Assembly (NCBI GenBank): GCA_947856675.1
Contig: CANUCM010000097.1
Span: 1-7,169, forward strand
Direction of reading: 5' to 3'
DNA: 7,169 nucleotides
Source of the DNA: an uncultured Clostridia bacterium
GTDB lineage: Bacteria > Bacillota > Clostridia > Oscillospirales > Butyricicoccaceae
Shown here: one piece after another, positions 1-6,173 of the stretch
How the letters are laid out: every line of letters starts with the position of its first letter
Numbering within the stretch: the stretch's first letter is position 1
The notes under the pieces: model-generated
Told to the model about the DNA's origin: nothing
What the model saw: only the letters and a program-made list of their open reading frames with translations
Databases searched by the model: none
Program-made: the position numbers and the translations under genes

Positions 1-1049
1 CACAGGGCGGAGCCGGTGATGTAGGCGGCCCGGCGGCGGAACATGGCGTCGATAAAGCCGTAATTGCGGAAGGCCGAGCCGTCAAACAGCCCGCGCAGGA
101 ACAAAACGGCGCCGCGCAGGGAGCGGCCGATAAAGCGCAGCAGCGCGCCGATGGCGGTGTGCCGGAAAAAGCAGCGGGCCTTGACTTTGCGCACCATGGC
201 CAGGAAAAAGGGGAGCGACAGCAGATAGCCGGTGCACAGGCTGAGCCCGCACAGGGTGACGACCGCCGTGCGGTTGGCCCATATGCCGCGGCTCCAGTAG
301 AAGGACTCGCCGACAAAGGCCCAGGCCGCAGCGATAAACAGGGCGGCAATGCTCAGAAAGGCAAGGAGCAGAAGCTCGGTCCAGATGCGGTCGGTGCGGC
401 CGCAGTGCAGCTCGCGGTCGGCGGGTACGCGGCCGCTCACCGCGCACAAAAAGACGGTCAGCAGCAAAAACGGTACGGCGCACGCCAGGATGTACCCCAG
501 ATCGCCGCGGAGCGTTTCGCCCAAAAGCTCCCACGCCTGCTGGCGCTGCGCGATGAACTCATCGGGGATGTATACCACGGCGGAAAAGCCTTCGGGAAAA
601 TTCTGCGTGGGCAGGCCGGAATAGATGGGGTAGTCCTCCGACATGGGAAGATGAAGGGACAAAAGCTCGTTTTCGACCGAGAGCCAGCGCCCGTTTTCGG
701 GGGTCAGCTGCTGCAGGGTCATGTCCCCGGCGTTGGTGAAGACCTCGCCGCCGAGGGTGATGCGGTACAGCACGTTTTCGTTTGCCAGGCGCCACGCTTC
801 GGCGGAAGGCGAGCCGGAGTCTGCGATATGGTATAAATCCCATGCCAAATCGGCTATCCAGTCATAGTACTCCCCCGATTCCTCGTAGCTGCTGGCCAGA
901 AGCGCTTCGGGGGTAAAACCGGAATGATAGCAGTCAAAGGCGAAATCATACAGGGCGCAGACCAGCAGAAACACCAGAAGAGCCGACAGCAAAACGGCAG
1001 CGGCCTTGGAAAGCGGGTGCGTACTAAAGCTTCTCAATTTTGTAGCCAA
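1..1049 (-). CDS. Sensor histidine kinase, N-terminal part only (3' end beyond window)
   Basis: This is probably the membrane sensor kinase that phosphorylates the response regulator encoded just upstream on the same strand. The visible 349 residues run without a stop to the window edge. They show an N-terminal membrane segment (about 15-33), an outside region of about 150 residues with no domain I recognise, and three more hydrophobic segments (about 184-205, 224-247 and 260-285). A basic cytoplasmic stretch follows (VRKVKAR, then RRR near 338-340). The HAMP, H-box and ATPase parts would lie beyond position 1, so the kinase call rests on gene order and on the N-terminal architecture common in clostridial kinases. 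The start is taken as TTG at 1049, nine bases after AAAGGTGG, giving a 26-base overlap with the regulator gene. Another in-frame TTG is at 1037. No ATG or GTG fits. Other frames here hold only shorter ORFs without these features. Confidence 0.8.
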   Translation of the reverse strand, partial: MATKLRSFSTHPLSKAAAVLLSALLVFLLVCALYDFAFDCYHSGFTPEALLASSYEESGEYYDWIADLAWDLYHIADSGSPSAEAWRLANENVLYRITLGGEVFTNAGDMTLQQLTPENGRWLSVENELLSLHLPMSEDYPIYSGLPTQNFPEGFSAVVYIPDEFIAQRQQAWELLGETLRGDLGYILACAVPFLLLTVFLCAVSGRVPADRELHCGRTDRIWTELLLLAFLSIAALFIAAAWAFVGESFYWSRGIWANRTAVVTLCGLSLCTGYLLSLPFFLAMVRKVKARCFFRHTAIGALLRFIGRSLRGAVLFLRGLFDGSAFRNYGFIDAMFRRRAAYITGSAL

Positions 1050-1725
1050 TTCCCCAAACCACCTTTAAATATTTTGGCTCTTTGGGATTGATTTCAATCT
1101 TTTCGCGGATACGGCGGATGTGGACCATCACGGTATTTTCCACGGCATAGGCGGTTTCGCCCCACACGCGCTCGTAAATTTCCTCGGCGGGGAAAACGCG
1201 GCCGGCGTTGCGCATCAAAAGCTCCACGATGCGCAGCTCGGTGGCGGTCAGGTGTACGGGCTCGCCGTCGACCGAAAGCTGATGCGCCTCGGTGTCGAGC
1301 GAGAGGCCGCCCACCACAATGCATCCGCCGGCGTTTTGCCGCTGCACGTCGCCCAGCGTGAGATAGCGCCGCAGCTGGGACTTGACGCGGGCAACGAGCT
1401 CGGAGGGGTTAAACGGTTTGGTGAGGTAGTCGTCAGCGCCCATGGAAAGCCCCAGGATTTTGTCGCTGTCCTCGCTTTTGGCCGACAGGATCAAAATGGG
1501 GATGTTGCGCGACTGACGAATGCGCATGGTGGCTGAAAGCCCGTCCAGGCGGGGCATCATCACGTCGAGCAGGATGAGCTGAACACTGTTGCGCTCGAGC
1601 GCGTCCAGAGCCTGCATGCCGTCGAAGGCCTGCAGGGTACGGATGCCCTCCAGTTCGAGGAGCTTGCAGATGGCGCCGTTGATGGAACGGTCGTCATCGA
1701 CCACCAGCACACACGGATTTTCCAT
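1024..1725 (-). CDS. OmpR/PhoB-family response regulator
   Basis: A DNA-binding response regulator of 233 residues, typical for the family. The receiver domain (about 4-118) has the acidic pocket D10-D12, phospho-acceptor D54 in ILLDVMMP, S81 at the switch position and K103 in LTKPF. The C-terminal winged helix (about 135-233) shows LTATELRIVELL, the recognition-helix stretch ENTVMVHIRRIREKIE and the closing VWGIGYKIE. The start is the ATG at 1725, preceded by AAAGGA with nine bases of spacing. A possible upstream extension to 1791 has no such site and adds residues outside the normal receiver fold. The gene overlaps the downstream kinase gene, so the two form a two-component pair. Its signal is unknown. 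It lies 105 bases behind the rodA-like gene and could be read partly from there, but has its own candidate promoter and a direct-repeat operator. Confidence 0.95.
   Translation of the reverse strand: MENPCVLVVDDDRSINGAICKLLELEGIRTLQAFDGMQALDALERNSVQLILLDVMMPRLDGLSATMRIRQSRNIPILILSAKSEDSDKILGLSMGADDYLTKPFNPSELVARVKSQLRRYLTLGDVQRQNAGGCIVVGGLSLDTEAHQLSVDGEPVHLTATELRIVELLMRNAGRVFPAEEIYERVWGETAYAVENTVMVHIRRIREKIEINPKEPKYLKVVWGIGYKIEKL
1059..1066 (-). promoter_or_regulatory. Probable ribosome binding site for the kinase gene
   Basis: AAAGGTGG on the minus strand lies nine bases before the TTG at 1049 and inside the 3' end of the regulator gene. It supports a coupled, overlapping start for the kinase. 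The same bases encode the conserved K-V-V-W stretch of OmpR-type regulators, so the resemblance may be partly fortuitous. Confidence 0.45.
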
Positions 1726-1784
1726 GCCGAAACATCCTTTCAAAAAGACTGCATTGAGCCTGCAATAAGCATACAGGCCGAATC

Positions 1785-1813
1785 TTAACACTGCACGGAC
1801 GGGTTTCTTACAA
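1785..1813 (-). promoter_or_regulatory. Candidate sigma-A promoter of the regulator-kinase operon
   Basis: On the minus strand TTGTAA (1813-1808) is separated by exactly 17 bases from TGTTAA (1790-1785). Transcription would begin near 1778, about 53 bases before the start codon. The -10 is imperfect, consistent with a promoter needing activation. It overlaps one half of the TGTAAG repeat. I see no rho-independent terminator between rodA and this site, so read-through from rodA is also possible. Confidence 0.4.
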
Positions 1814-1823
1814 AAAACTTACA
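1807..1823 (-). promoter_or_regulatory. Direct repeat TGTAAG-N5-TGTAAG, possible OmpR-family (WalR-like) operator
   Basis: Read on the minus strand, two identical TGTAAG hexamers are separated by TTTTT, an 11-bp start-to-start period, one helical turn. OmpR/PhoB-type regulators usually bind tandem half-sites with this period, and the described WalR/YycF site is TGTWAH-N5-TGTWAH; only the last base of each half differs here. The repeat overlaps the candidate -35, centred near -37, where a regulator could activate or repress. The binding protein is an inference. The adjacent regulator controlling itself is the simplest possibility. Confidence 0.45.
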
Positions 1824-1830
1824 CGTTTTG

Positions 1831-2994
1831 CTACCGCAGCCAGCTGGGCTTTTGCCGCATGACAAAGCCGCTGACAAAGCCGAGACAGGTCAGGCTGATG
1901 GTGATTGACGTGCCGCCGTAGCTGAAAAACGGAAGGGTCAGGCCGATGACGGGCATAATGCCGGCGCACATGCCGATGTTGATCAGCGTCTGCACCATCA
2001 GCATGCCGCCGATGCCGATGCACATTAAGCGGGCAAACTGGTCGTTGGTGCGTGTGGAGTTCCACAAAATGCGCAGAACGATGAGGGACAACAGCACGAT
2101 GATAACCGTGCAGCCGATAAAGCCCCATTCCTCGCCGGCGGTGGCAAAGATAAAGTCGGTGTGTTTGGCGGGCAGGCCGGAGGAGGCCTGCGTCATGCGA
2201 CCGGACAAAAAGCCTTCGCCCGTGAGCTGTCCTGAGCCGATGGCCATCATGCCCTGCTTTCCCTGATAGGCGTATTTGTCGGAAAGCTCCGGTTCAAAGA
2301 CCACCAGTATGCGCAGCTGCTGGTATTCGGGGAGAAAGGGCCACAGCATTCCGATGCCTGCGCAGCCGGCGGCGGTCAGGCCGCCCACCCAGGCAAGCGA
2401 AACGCCGCTTGCAAAAAACAGAATATAAAAAATCAGCAGGTAGACGATGACCATGCCGAAGTCGTCGGAGGTGACGTATACGACGCCCGCGGTAATGAGG
2501 GCGTGCGCGCACAGGCGGGCCACGGTCAGGGGGGCGTTGATTTTGTCGCGCAGTTCGTATATGTGGCGCGACAGCGTGAGGATAAACAGAATCTTGCCCA
2601 GCTCGGCGGGCTGGATGCCGATGGGCAGGCCCAGCTTGTCAAAGCGCAGCCAGCTTCGGTTGCCGGTGTTGCCTTCGACGCCGAACACCAGCAGCAGGCA
2701 CTGCAGTGCGAGATTGAGCACAAAAACAATGCGCCACATCGGCCCGATGCGGTCGAGGTCGACAAGGGAGGCGATGACAAAACCGGCAATGCCCAGCACA
2801 ATGGCGGCAGCCTGTATGATGACATACTGATTGGTCTCAAAGCTGCGGGTGGCGCTGAAAATGAGCAGCAGGCCAAGGCCCGAGGCGACGAGCGCCAGAG
2901 AGAGCAGCAGCAGGTCGGCACAGCGCAGGTAATGGCGCACGCCGTAGGGTATGCCCTGGATGAAGGAACGGATGGATTGGGAAATGCGCTGCAT
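1831..2994 (-). CDS. rodA: RodA-like SEDS-family peptidoglycan polymerase
   Basis: A polytopic membrane protein of 387 residues, normal for SEDS glycosyltransferases, which polymerise lipid II into glycan strands with a class B penicillin-binding protein partner. About ten hydrophobic segments are visible. Family signatures in order are GNRSWLRF (111-118), QPAELGKI (128-135), QGMMAIGSGQLTGEG (247-261), KHTDFIFATAGEEWGFIG (277-294) with the probable catalytic Asp at 280, NIGMCAGIMPVIGLTLPFFSYGGTS (339-363 region). The GSGQLTG and NIGM signatures point to RodA (elongation) rather than FtsW (division); SpoVE-like use cannot be excluded. The usual QPDLGT of loop 4 reads TSDDFGM here (176-181). 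The start ATG at 2994 lies six bases after AAAGGAG. Its promoter is back to back with that of tsaE. No PBP2 partner gene is present in the window. Confidence 0.93.
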   Translation of the reverse strand: MQRISQSIRSFIQGIPYGVRHYLRCADLLLLSLALVASGLGLLLIFSATRSFETNQYVIIQAAAIVLGIAGFVIASLVDLDRIGPMWRIVFVLNLALQCLLLVFGVEGNTGNRSWLRFDKLGLPIGIQPAELGKILFILTLSRHIYELRDKINAPLTVARLCAHALITAGVVYVTSDDFGMVIVYLLIFYILFFASGVSLAWVGGLTAAGCAGIGMLWPFLPEYQQLRILVVFEPELSDKYAYQGKQGMMAIGSGQLTGEGFLSGRMTQASSGLPAKHTDFIFATAGEEWGFIGCTVIIVLLSLIVLRILWNSTRTNDQFARLMCIGIGGMLMVQTLINIGMCAGIMPVIGLTLPFFSYGGTSITISLTCLGFVSGFVMRQKPSWLR

Positions 2995-3046
2995 AGCGGG
3001 CTCCTTTCAACAAACAACGGTCACGAAGAAACGCGGCGCTTTGCTT

Positions 3047-3074
3047 ATTATACCATGTTTGCGCGGCGATTCAA
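3047..3074 (-). promoter_or_regulatory. Sigma-A promoter of rodA (extended -10)
   Basis: On the minus strand TTGAAT (3074-3069) is followed after 16 bases by a perfect TATAAT (3052-3047), preceded by TGG as an extended -10. Transcription would begin near 3040, leaving a leader of about 46 bases to the rodA ATG. Confidence 0.7.
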
Positions 3075-3097
3075 ACCGGCAAAAAGGCAAAAATGCT

Positions 3098-3126
3098 TTG
3101 TAAGTGTTTTGAGGCTGTGGTATAAT
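3098..3126 (+). promoter_or_regulatory. Sigma-A promoter of the tsaE-tsaB-rpiB operon (extended -10)
   Basis: TTGTAA (3098-3103), exactly 17 bases, then a perfect TATAAT (3121-3126) preceded by TGG. Transcription would start near 3133, about 30 bases before the tsaE start codon. The -35 boxes of this and the rodA promoter are only 23 bases apart, back to back. Confidence 0.8.
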
Positions 3127-3162
3127 GGCAGGGACATAAAAGAAGTTTCGGGAGGCGAAAGC

Positions 3163-3600
3163 GTGACGGAGCGTTGCGTGACACACAGCGAGGCGCAGAC
3201 CGAGGCGTTGGGTGAGAGCATCGCGCAGCGCAGCGGCGCGCTGTCGGCCATCGCGCTGAAGGGCGATCTGGGCGCGGGGAAAACGGCGCTGGTGCGCGGG
3301 CTTGCGCGCGGGCTTGGCAGCGCGGACAGCGTGACCAGCCCGACCTACGCCATTGTGAACGAGTACCGCGGCGCCCGCCGGGTGTGCCATTTTGATCTGT
3401 ACCGCCTGTCGGGCGGCGATGATTTGTGGGAAATCGGCTGGGAGGATTATCTGGCCTCAGGCGCCCTGTGCGTGGCCGAGTGGTGCGATGTGGCGCGGGA
3501 GATGTTCCCGCCGAGCACACTGTGGATTGACATCGAAAAGGCCGGCGGGGACACGCGCTGCTTTACCCTGCGCTGGCCGGAGGAGGCGGAAGCATGCTGA
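3163..3600 (+). CDS. tsaE: TsaE, ATPase of tRNA t6A37 synthesis
   Basis: TsaE is the P-loop ATPase that works with TsaB and TsaD to transfer the threonylcarbamoyl group onto A37 of ANN-decoding tRNAs. The 145-residue product has the normal length. It shows Walker A GDLGAGKT (34-41), the switch-like TSPTY (58-62), HFDLYRL (76-82) and EIGWEDYL (90-97) followed by VAEWCD (104-109), all typical of the family. The start is GTG at 3163, seven bases after GGAGG. The open frame extends far upstream through rodA, but that part is antisense noise. The stop overlaps the tsaB start by seven bases, implying translational coupling. It is the first gene of its operon, directly behind a strong promoter. Confidence 0.95.
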   Translation: MTERCVTHSEAQTEALGESIAQRSGALSAIALKGDLGAGKTALVRGLARGLGSADSVTSPTYAIVNEYRGARRVCHFDLYRLSGGDDLWEIGWEDYLASGALCVAEWCDVAREMFPPSTLWIDIEKAGGDTRCFTLRWPEEAEAC

Positions 3601-4277
3601 TACTGGCGCTGGACACTGCCGGCCGGGTCGCTTCGGCGGCGCTGTGCCGTGACGGGCGCGTGGAAGCGCACTGCGAGCGCGATTCCATGATGGATCACAG
3701 CCGGACCATCCTGCCGGTGTGCGAGCAGATGCTGCGCGAGCAGGGGCTGACGCTGCGCGACATCGACGTGTTTGCCGCCGTGTGCGGGCCGGGGTCATAT
3801 ACCGGCATCCGCATCGGGGTGGCTGCCGTCAAGGGCTTTGCGTTTGCGCTGGAACGCAGGTGCGCGGCCGTTTCCTCGCTGGAGTCGGCCGCGTGGGCCG
3901 ACCGCCTGCATGCGGGAGAAAAGCTGGCCGTTTTGGCCGCGCGGCCGGGCGAGTATTTTGCCGCGCGGTTTTCCCAGGGGGAAGGGGCGCCTGTGCGCCT
4001 GACGCCGGACGCCGTCATGGACCTGGAACAGCTGCGCGGCGCCGTGCTTGGCGGCTGCGCGCGCCTTTGCGGCAGCGGCGCGCGGCAGGCCTGCCATGCG
4101 CTGGGAATTTCGCCGGACGCGGCGGGGGCGGAGGGCACGGCGCAGTCGGCGGCGCTGTGCGCATTTGACAAAACCCTGCACGGGCAGACGCTCAGCTGCC
4201 ATGAGCTGACGCCGTCCTACCTGCGCCCGACGCAGGCCGAACGAATGAAAATGGAAAAAGAGGGGAAACAGCAATGA
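3594..4277 (+). CDS. tsaB: TsaB, dimerisation partner of TsaD in tRNA t6A synthesis
   Basis: TsaB is a degenerate ASKHA-fold protein that scaffolds TsaD and TsaE in the bacterial t6A complex. The 227 residues start with ILALDTAGRVASAAL (3-17), followed by MDHSRTILP (33-41), the strongly conserved GPGSYTGIRIGVAAVKG (65-81), SSLESAAWADRL (94-105), and PSYLRPTQAER near the C-terminus (207-217). The ATG at 3594 has GGAGGAGG seven bases upstream, inside tsaE. The stop overlaps the next start as ATGA. In many Firmicutes tsaB is followed by rimI and tsaD. Here rpiB follows, so the t6A transferase TsaD must be encoded elsewhere. The middle of the protein (about 120-200) is rich in Ala and Gly and is less conserved, as usual. 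Confidence 0.95.
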   Translation: MLILALDTAGRVASAALCRDGRVEAHCERDSMMDHSRTILPVCEQMLREQGLTLRDIDVFAAVCGPGSYTGIRIGVAAVKGFAFALERRCAAVSSLESAAWADRLHAGEKLAVLAARPGEYFAARFSQGEGAPVRLTPDAVMDLEQLRGAVLGGCARLCGSGARQACHALGISPDAAGAEGTAQSAALCAFDKTLHGQTLSCHELTPSYLRPTQAERMKMEKEGKQQ

Positions 4278-4711
4278 AACTTGCCATCGGAAGCGATCAT
4301 GCCGGCTTTGACTTAAAGCAGAGCCTGAAAGAGCATTTTGAGCAGCGCGGGTTTGCCGTGCAGGACTTTGGGACCTTTGACAAAACCTCGTGCCATTATC
4401 CGCAAATTGCGGAAAAGGTGGCGCGCAGCGTCGCCGGCGGTGAAAACGAGCTGGGCATTTTGGTGTGCGGCACGGGCATCGGCATGTCCATGGCGGCCAA
4501 CAAGGTGCACGGCATCCGGGCTGCCGCGGTGTCGGACTGCTTTACCGCAAAAGCCACGCGCATGCACAATGACGCAAACATCCTCTGCCTGGGCGAGCGG
4601 ACCGTGGGCCCCGGGCTTGCGGCCATGATAGCCGACCTGTTTGTCGACACAGGGTTTGAAGGCGGCCGCCACCAGACGCGGGTCGACATGATGATGGCGC
4701 TGGAAAAATAA
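4274..4711 (+). CDS. rpiB: Ribose-5-phosphate isomerase B (RpiB/LacAB family)
   Basis: A cytoplasmic sugar-phosphate isomerase that interconverts ribulose-5-phosphate and ribose-5-phosphate in the non-oxidative pentose phosphate pathway. The 145-residue length is typical. Visible hallmarks are GSDHAGFDLK (6-15), CHYPQIAEKVA (40-50), LVCGTGIGMSMAANK (63-77) with the catalytic Cys65 and Thr67, MHNDANILCLGER (97-109) with His98, and phosphate-binding Arg132 and Arg136 near the C-terminus. These residues match the E. coli RpiB active site shifted by one position. The start ATG overlaps the tsaB stop (ATGA) and has AAAGAGGGG eight bases upstream. An allose- or galactose-6-phosphate isomerase role is possible within the family, but no sugar-uptake genes are nearby. 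It is the last gene before a strong terminator. Confidence 0.94.
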   Translation: MKLAIGSDHAGFDLKQSLKEHFEQRGFAVQDFGTFDKTSCHYPQIAEKVARSVAGGENELGILVCGTGIGMSMAANKVHGIRAAAVSDCFTAKATRMHNDANILCLGERTVGPGLAAMIADLFVDTGFEGGRHQTRVDMMMALEK

Positions 4712-4723
4712 ACGGCAGAAAAT

Positions 4724-4773
4724 AAAAAAGGCCGGATCCGCTGCCCCGCAGGGGGGAGGATCCGGCTTTTTTT
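4724..4773. terminator. Bidirectional rho-independent terminator between rpiB and dacF
   Basis: A nine-base-pair stem GCCGGATCC (4731-4739) / GGATCCGGC (4758-4766) is topped by an inner CCCC/GGGG pairing around GCA. It is flanked by six A on the left (4724-4729) and seven T on the right (4767-4773). Read on the plus strand it ends the rpiB transcript; read on the minus strand the A run becomes a U run that ends the dacF transcript. Its position between two convergent stop codons fits this double use. Confidence 0.93.
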
Positions 4774-4775
4774 CT

Positions 4776-6089
4776 TTACATGCGGTAGCGTCCGCCGCGG
4801 CGTGAGGAGCGGCGCCGGCGCCGCCGGTTTCGGGAACGCATGATAAACAGCCAGATGACGAGAATGACGGCGAGCGCGAGCAGCGCGCCGACAATGACGC
4901 GGAACACCGTGCCGCCGAAGAAGGAGGTAATGCGGTCGACCACATACAAAACGGTGGAACGCTCAATGTCGTCGTTGGCCACAAGGTTGAGGGTGCCGTA
5001 GGCCTTGCCGTTGTAGCTGAACACGGCTTCGCCCAGCACCTGGCCCTTGGAAATGGGGGCGCAGATGTCCTGTTTGGTCGTAAAATCCACTTGAACAAGG
5101 CTTGGGTCAAAGTCGGAGGGGAGCAGGGCGGACAGGCTGCCCTCGGGCACCAGCACGAGGGAATCGCGGTCAGAGGCCAGGCGTACAGGCACTTCGGTGA
5201 CGGGATCCTGCCCCTGGGTCAGGGGCTGAACGGAAAAGCCCTCTTTTGCGTAATCGAGCAGCTTGATGGTTTCGGTAAAGCTGCCCAGCGAGCCGTCCTC
5301 GCCTTCGGAAGCGCCCAGAACGACGCTGAAATAGGTCAGATCCCCGTTTTGCGCACCGGCGACCAGGCAGTAGCCGGCGGGGGTGGTGAAGCCGGTTTTG
5401 ATGCCGATGGCCGATTCATAGTAATAATCGCCGCGGCGGATGCGCGAGATGAGGTGGTTTGTGGTGGTCAGCCGGGTTTCGTTGGGGTGCTTGTTGGTGG
5501 GGGCGATGGTGATCTGCTGCATGGAAACAATTTCGGCAATGAGGGGGTTTTGCATGGCGCAGCGGGCAATGCGCAGCAAGTCCCGGGCGGTGGTGTAATG
5601 GTTTTCGTCATGCAGGCCGTGGGGGTTTGCAAAATGCGTGCCGGTGCAGCCGAGCCCGGCGGCCCTGGCGTTCATCATCTCGACAAAGGCGTCGACAGAG
5701 CCGGCCACATGTTCGGCAAGGGCGTTGGCCGCGTCGTTGCCCGAGGCGACGAGCAGGTAGCGCAGCATGTCGGAAAAGGCCATCTGCTCGCCGGGGATGA
5801 GAAACACGCTGCTCCCGCGCTCATACAGGCCGTCCACGGCCTCGGGGGAAACGGTGACCATATCGCCAAGGTTGCCGTTTTCCGAAGCGACGATGGCGGT
5901 CATCAGCTTGGTAGTGCTGGCGGGATACAGCTTTTCGTCGGCGTTTTGTTCAAACAGCACGGTATCGTTTGTCAGCTCATACAAAATTGCCGCCTTGGCG
6001 TTGATGACAGGGGGCTCCACGGCGCACGCGGGCGTCAGGAGAGCCGCAAAAACAAACAGCAGGCAGGCCAGTCTTTTACAGGTGTTCAG
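4776..6089 (-). CDS. dacF: Serine D-Ala-D-Ala carboxypeptidase (PBP5/DacF type, peptidase S11)
   Basis: This enzyme trims the terminal D-alanine from peptidoglycan pentapeptides at the outer face of the membrane. Numbered from the CTG at 6089 (437 residues), it has a signal peptide (basic MNTCKR, hydrophobic core 7-20, likely cut after ACA at 23). The three catalytic motifs are STTK (58-61, nucleophile Ser58), SGN (116-118) and KTG (231-233). A PBP5-type C-terminal beta domain follows (about 285-375). A transmembrane helix (about 395-416) and an Arg-rich tail anchor the protein at the C-terminus. The start is uncertain: the only standard in-frame start upstream is TTG at 6179, which has no good ribosome site and would add 30 residues unlike a signal peptide, whereas AAAGGAG at 6101-6107 sits 11 bases before the CTG. 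The symbol dacF is by clostridial similarity; dacB- or dacA-type roles are possible. Confidence 0.93.
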   Translation of the reverse strand: MNTCKRLACLLFVFAALLTPACAVEPPVINAKAAILYELTNDTVLFEQNADEKLYPASTTKLMTAIVASENGNLGDMVTVSPEAVDGLYERGSSVFLIPGEQMAFSDMLRYLLVASGNDAANALAEHVAGSVDAFVEMMNARAAGLGCTGTHFANPHGLHDENHYTTARDLLRIARCAMQNPLIAEIVSMQQITIAPTNKHPNETRLTTTNHLISRIRRGDYYYESAIGIKTGFTTPAGYCLVAGAQNGDLTYFSVVLGASEGEDGSLGSFTETIKLLDYAKEGFSVQPLTQGQDPVTEVPVRLASDRDSLVLVPEGSLSALLPSDFDPSLVQVDFTTKQDICAPISKGQVLGEAVFSYNGKAYGTLNLVANDDIERSTVLYVVDRITSFFGGTVFRVIVGALLALAVILVIWLFIMRSRNRRRRRRSSRRGGRYRM

Positions 6090-6100
6090 AGGACAGCACT

Positions 6101-6107
6101 CTCCTTT
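6101..6107 (-). promoter_or_regulatory. Ribosome binding site deciding the dacF start
   Basis: AAAGGAG on the minus strand is the only strong Shine-Dalgarno sequence near the dacF N-terminus. The first in-frame candidate behind it is CTG at 6089, 11 bases downstream. A closer GTG at 6099 is out of frame and only one base away, too near to be used. Confidence 0.6.
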
Positions 6108-6143
6108 GCAGATAAAATCAGCACAGTTTGCCCGAAAGAAACA

Positions 6144-6173
6144 TTGCGCAATGCGGCAGATATTTGGTATAAT
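6144..6173 (+). promoter_or_regulatory. Candidate promoter of the comEA-like/regulator operon (extended -10)
   Basis: TGG plus a perfect TATAAT (6165-6173) forms an extended -10 like those of rodA and tsaE. An imperfect -35, TTGCGC (6144-6149), lies 18 bases upstream. Transcription would begin near 6180 and give a leader of about 110 bases before the ATG at 6291. Confidence 0.6.

Noticed and set aside
82..843. Two minus-strand open frames (82-534 and 559-843) that could be read as separate genes
   Set aside because: They are out of frame with the continuous kinase frame 1-1049, are rich in Arg and Pro, and lack ribosome sites.
1807..1830. T-rich stretch behind rodA as a possible terminator
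   Set aside because: Only a weak CAAAAC/GTTTTG pairing precedes the T run and no GC-rich stem exists. The direct repeat explains the sequence better.
2503..3162. A 220-codon upstream extension of the tsaE frame
   Set aside because: It runs antisense through rodA and across both promoters. TsaE is complete from the GTG at 3163 with a proper ribosome site.
4799..4830. GC-rich simple-sequence run (repeated GCC/GGC units) as a structural repeat
   Set aside because: It lies within dacF and is accounted for by the Arg codons of its C-terminal tail.
6076..6099. Eight-codon leader ORF (GTG to TAA) overlapping the dacF start
   Set aside because: The GTG lies one base after AAAGGAG, too close for initiation, and the peptide MLSSEHL shows no attenuator-like run of residues.
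6142..6153. Perfect 12-bp palindrome CATTGCGCAATG over the -35 of the comEA promoter
   Set aside because: One or two perfect 12-bp palindromes are expected by chance in 7 kb, and there is no second copy or extended symmetry. Its place over the -35 is the only reason to remember it.
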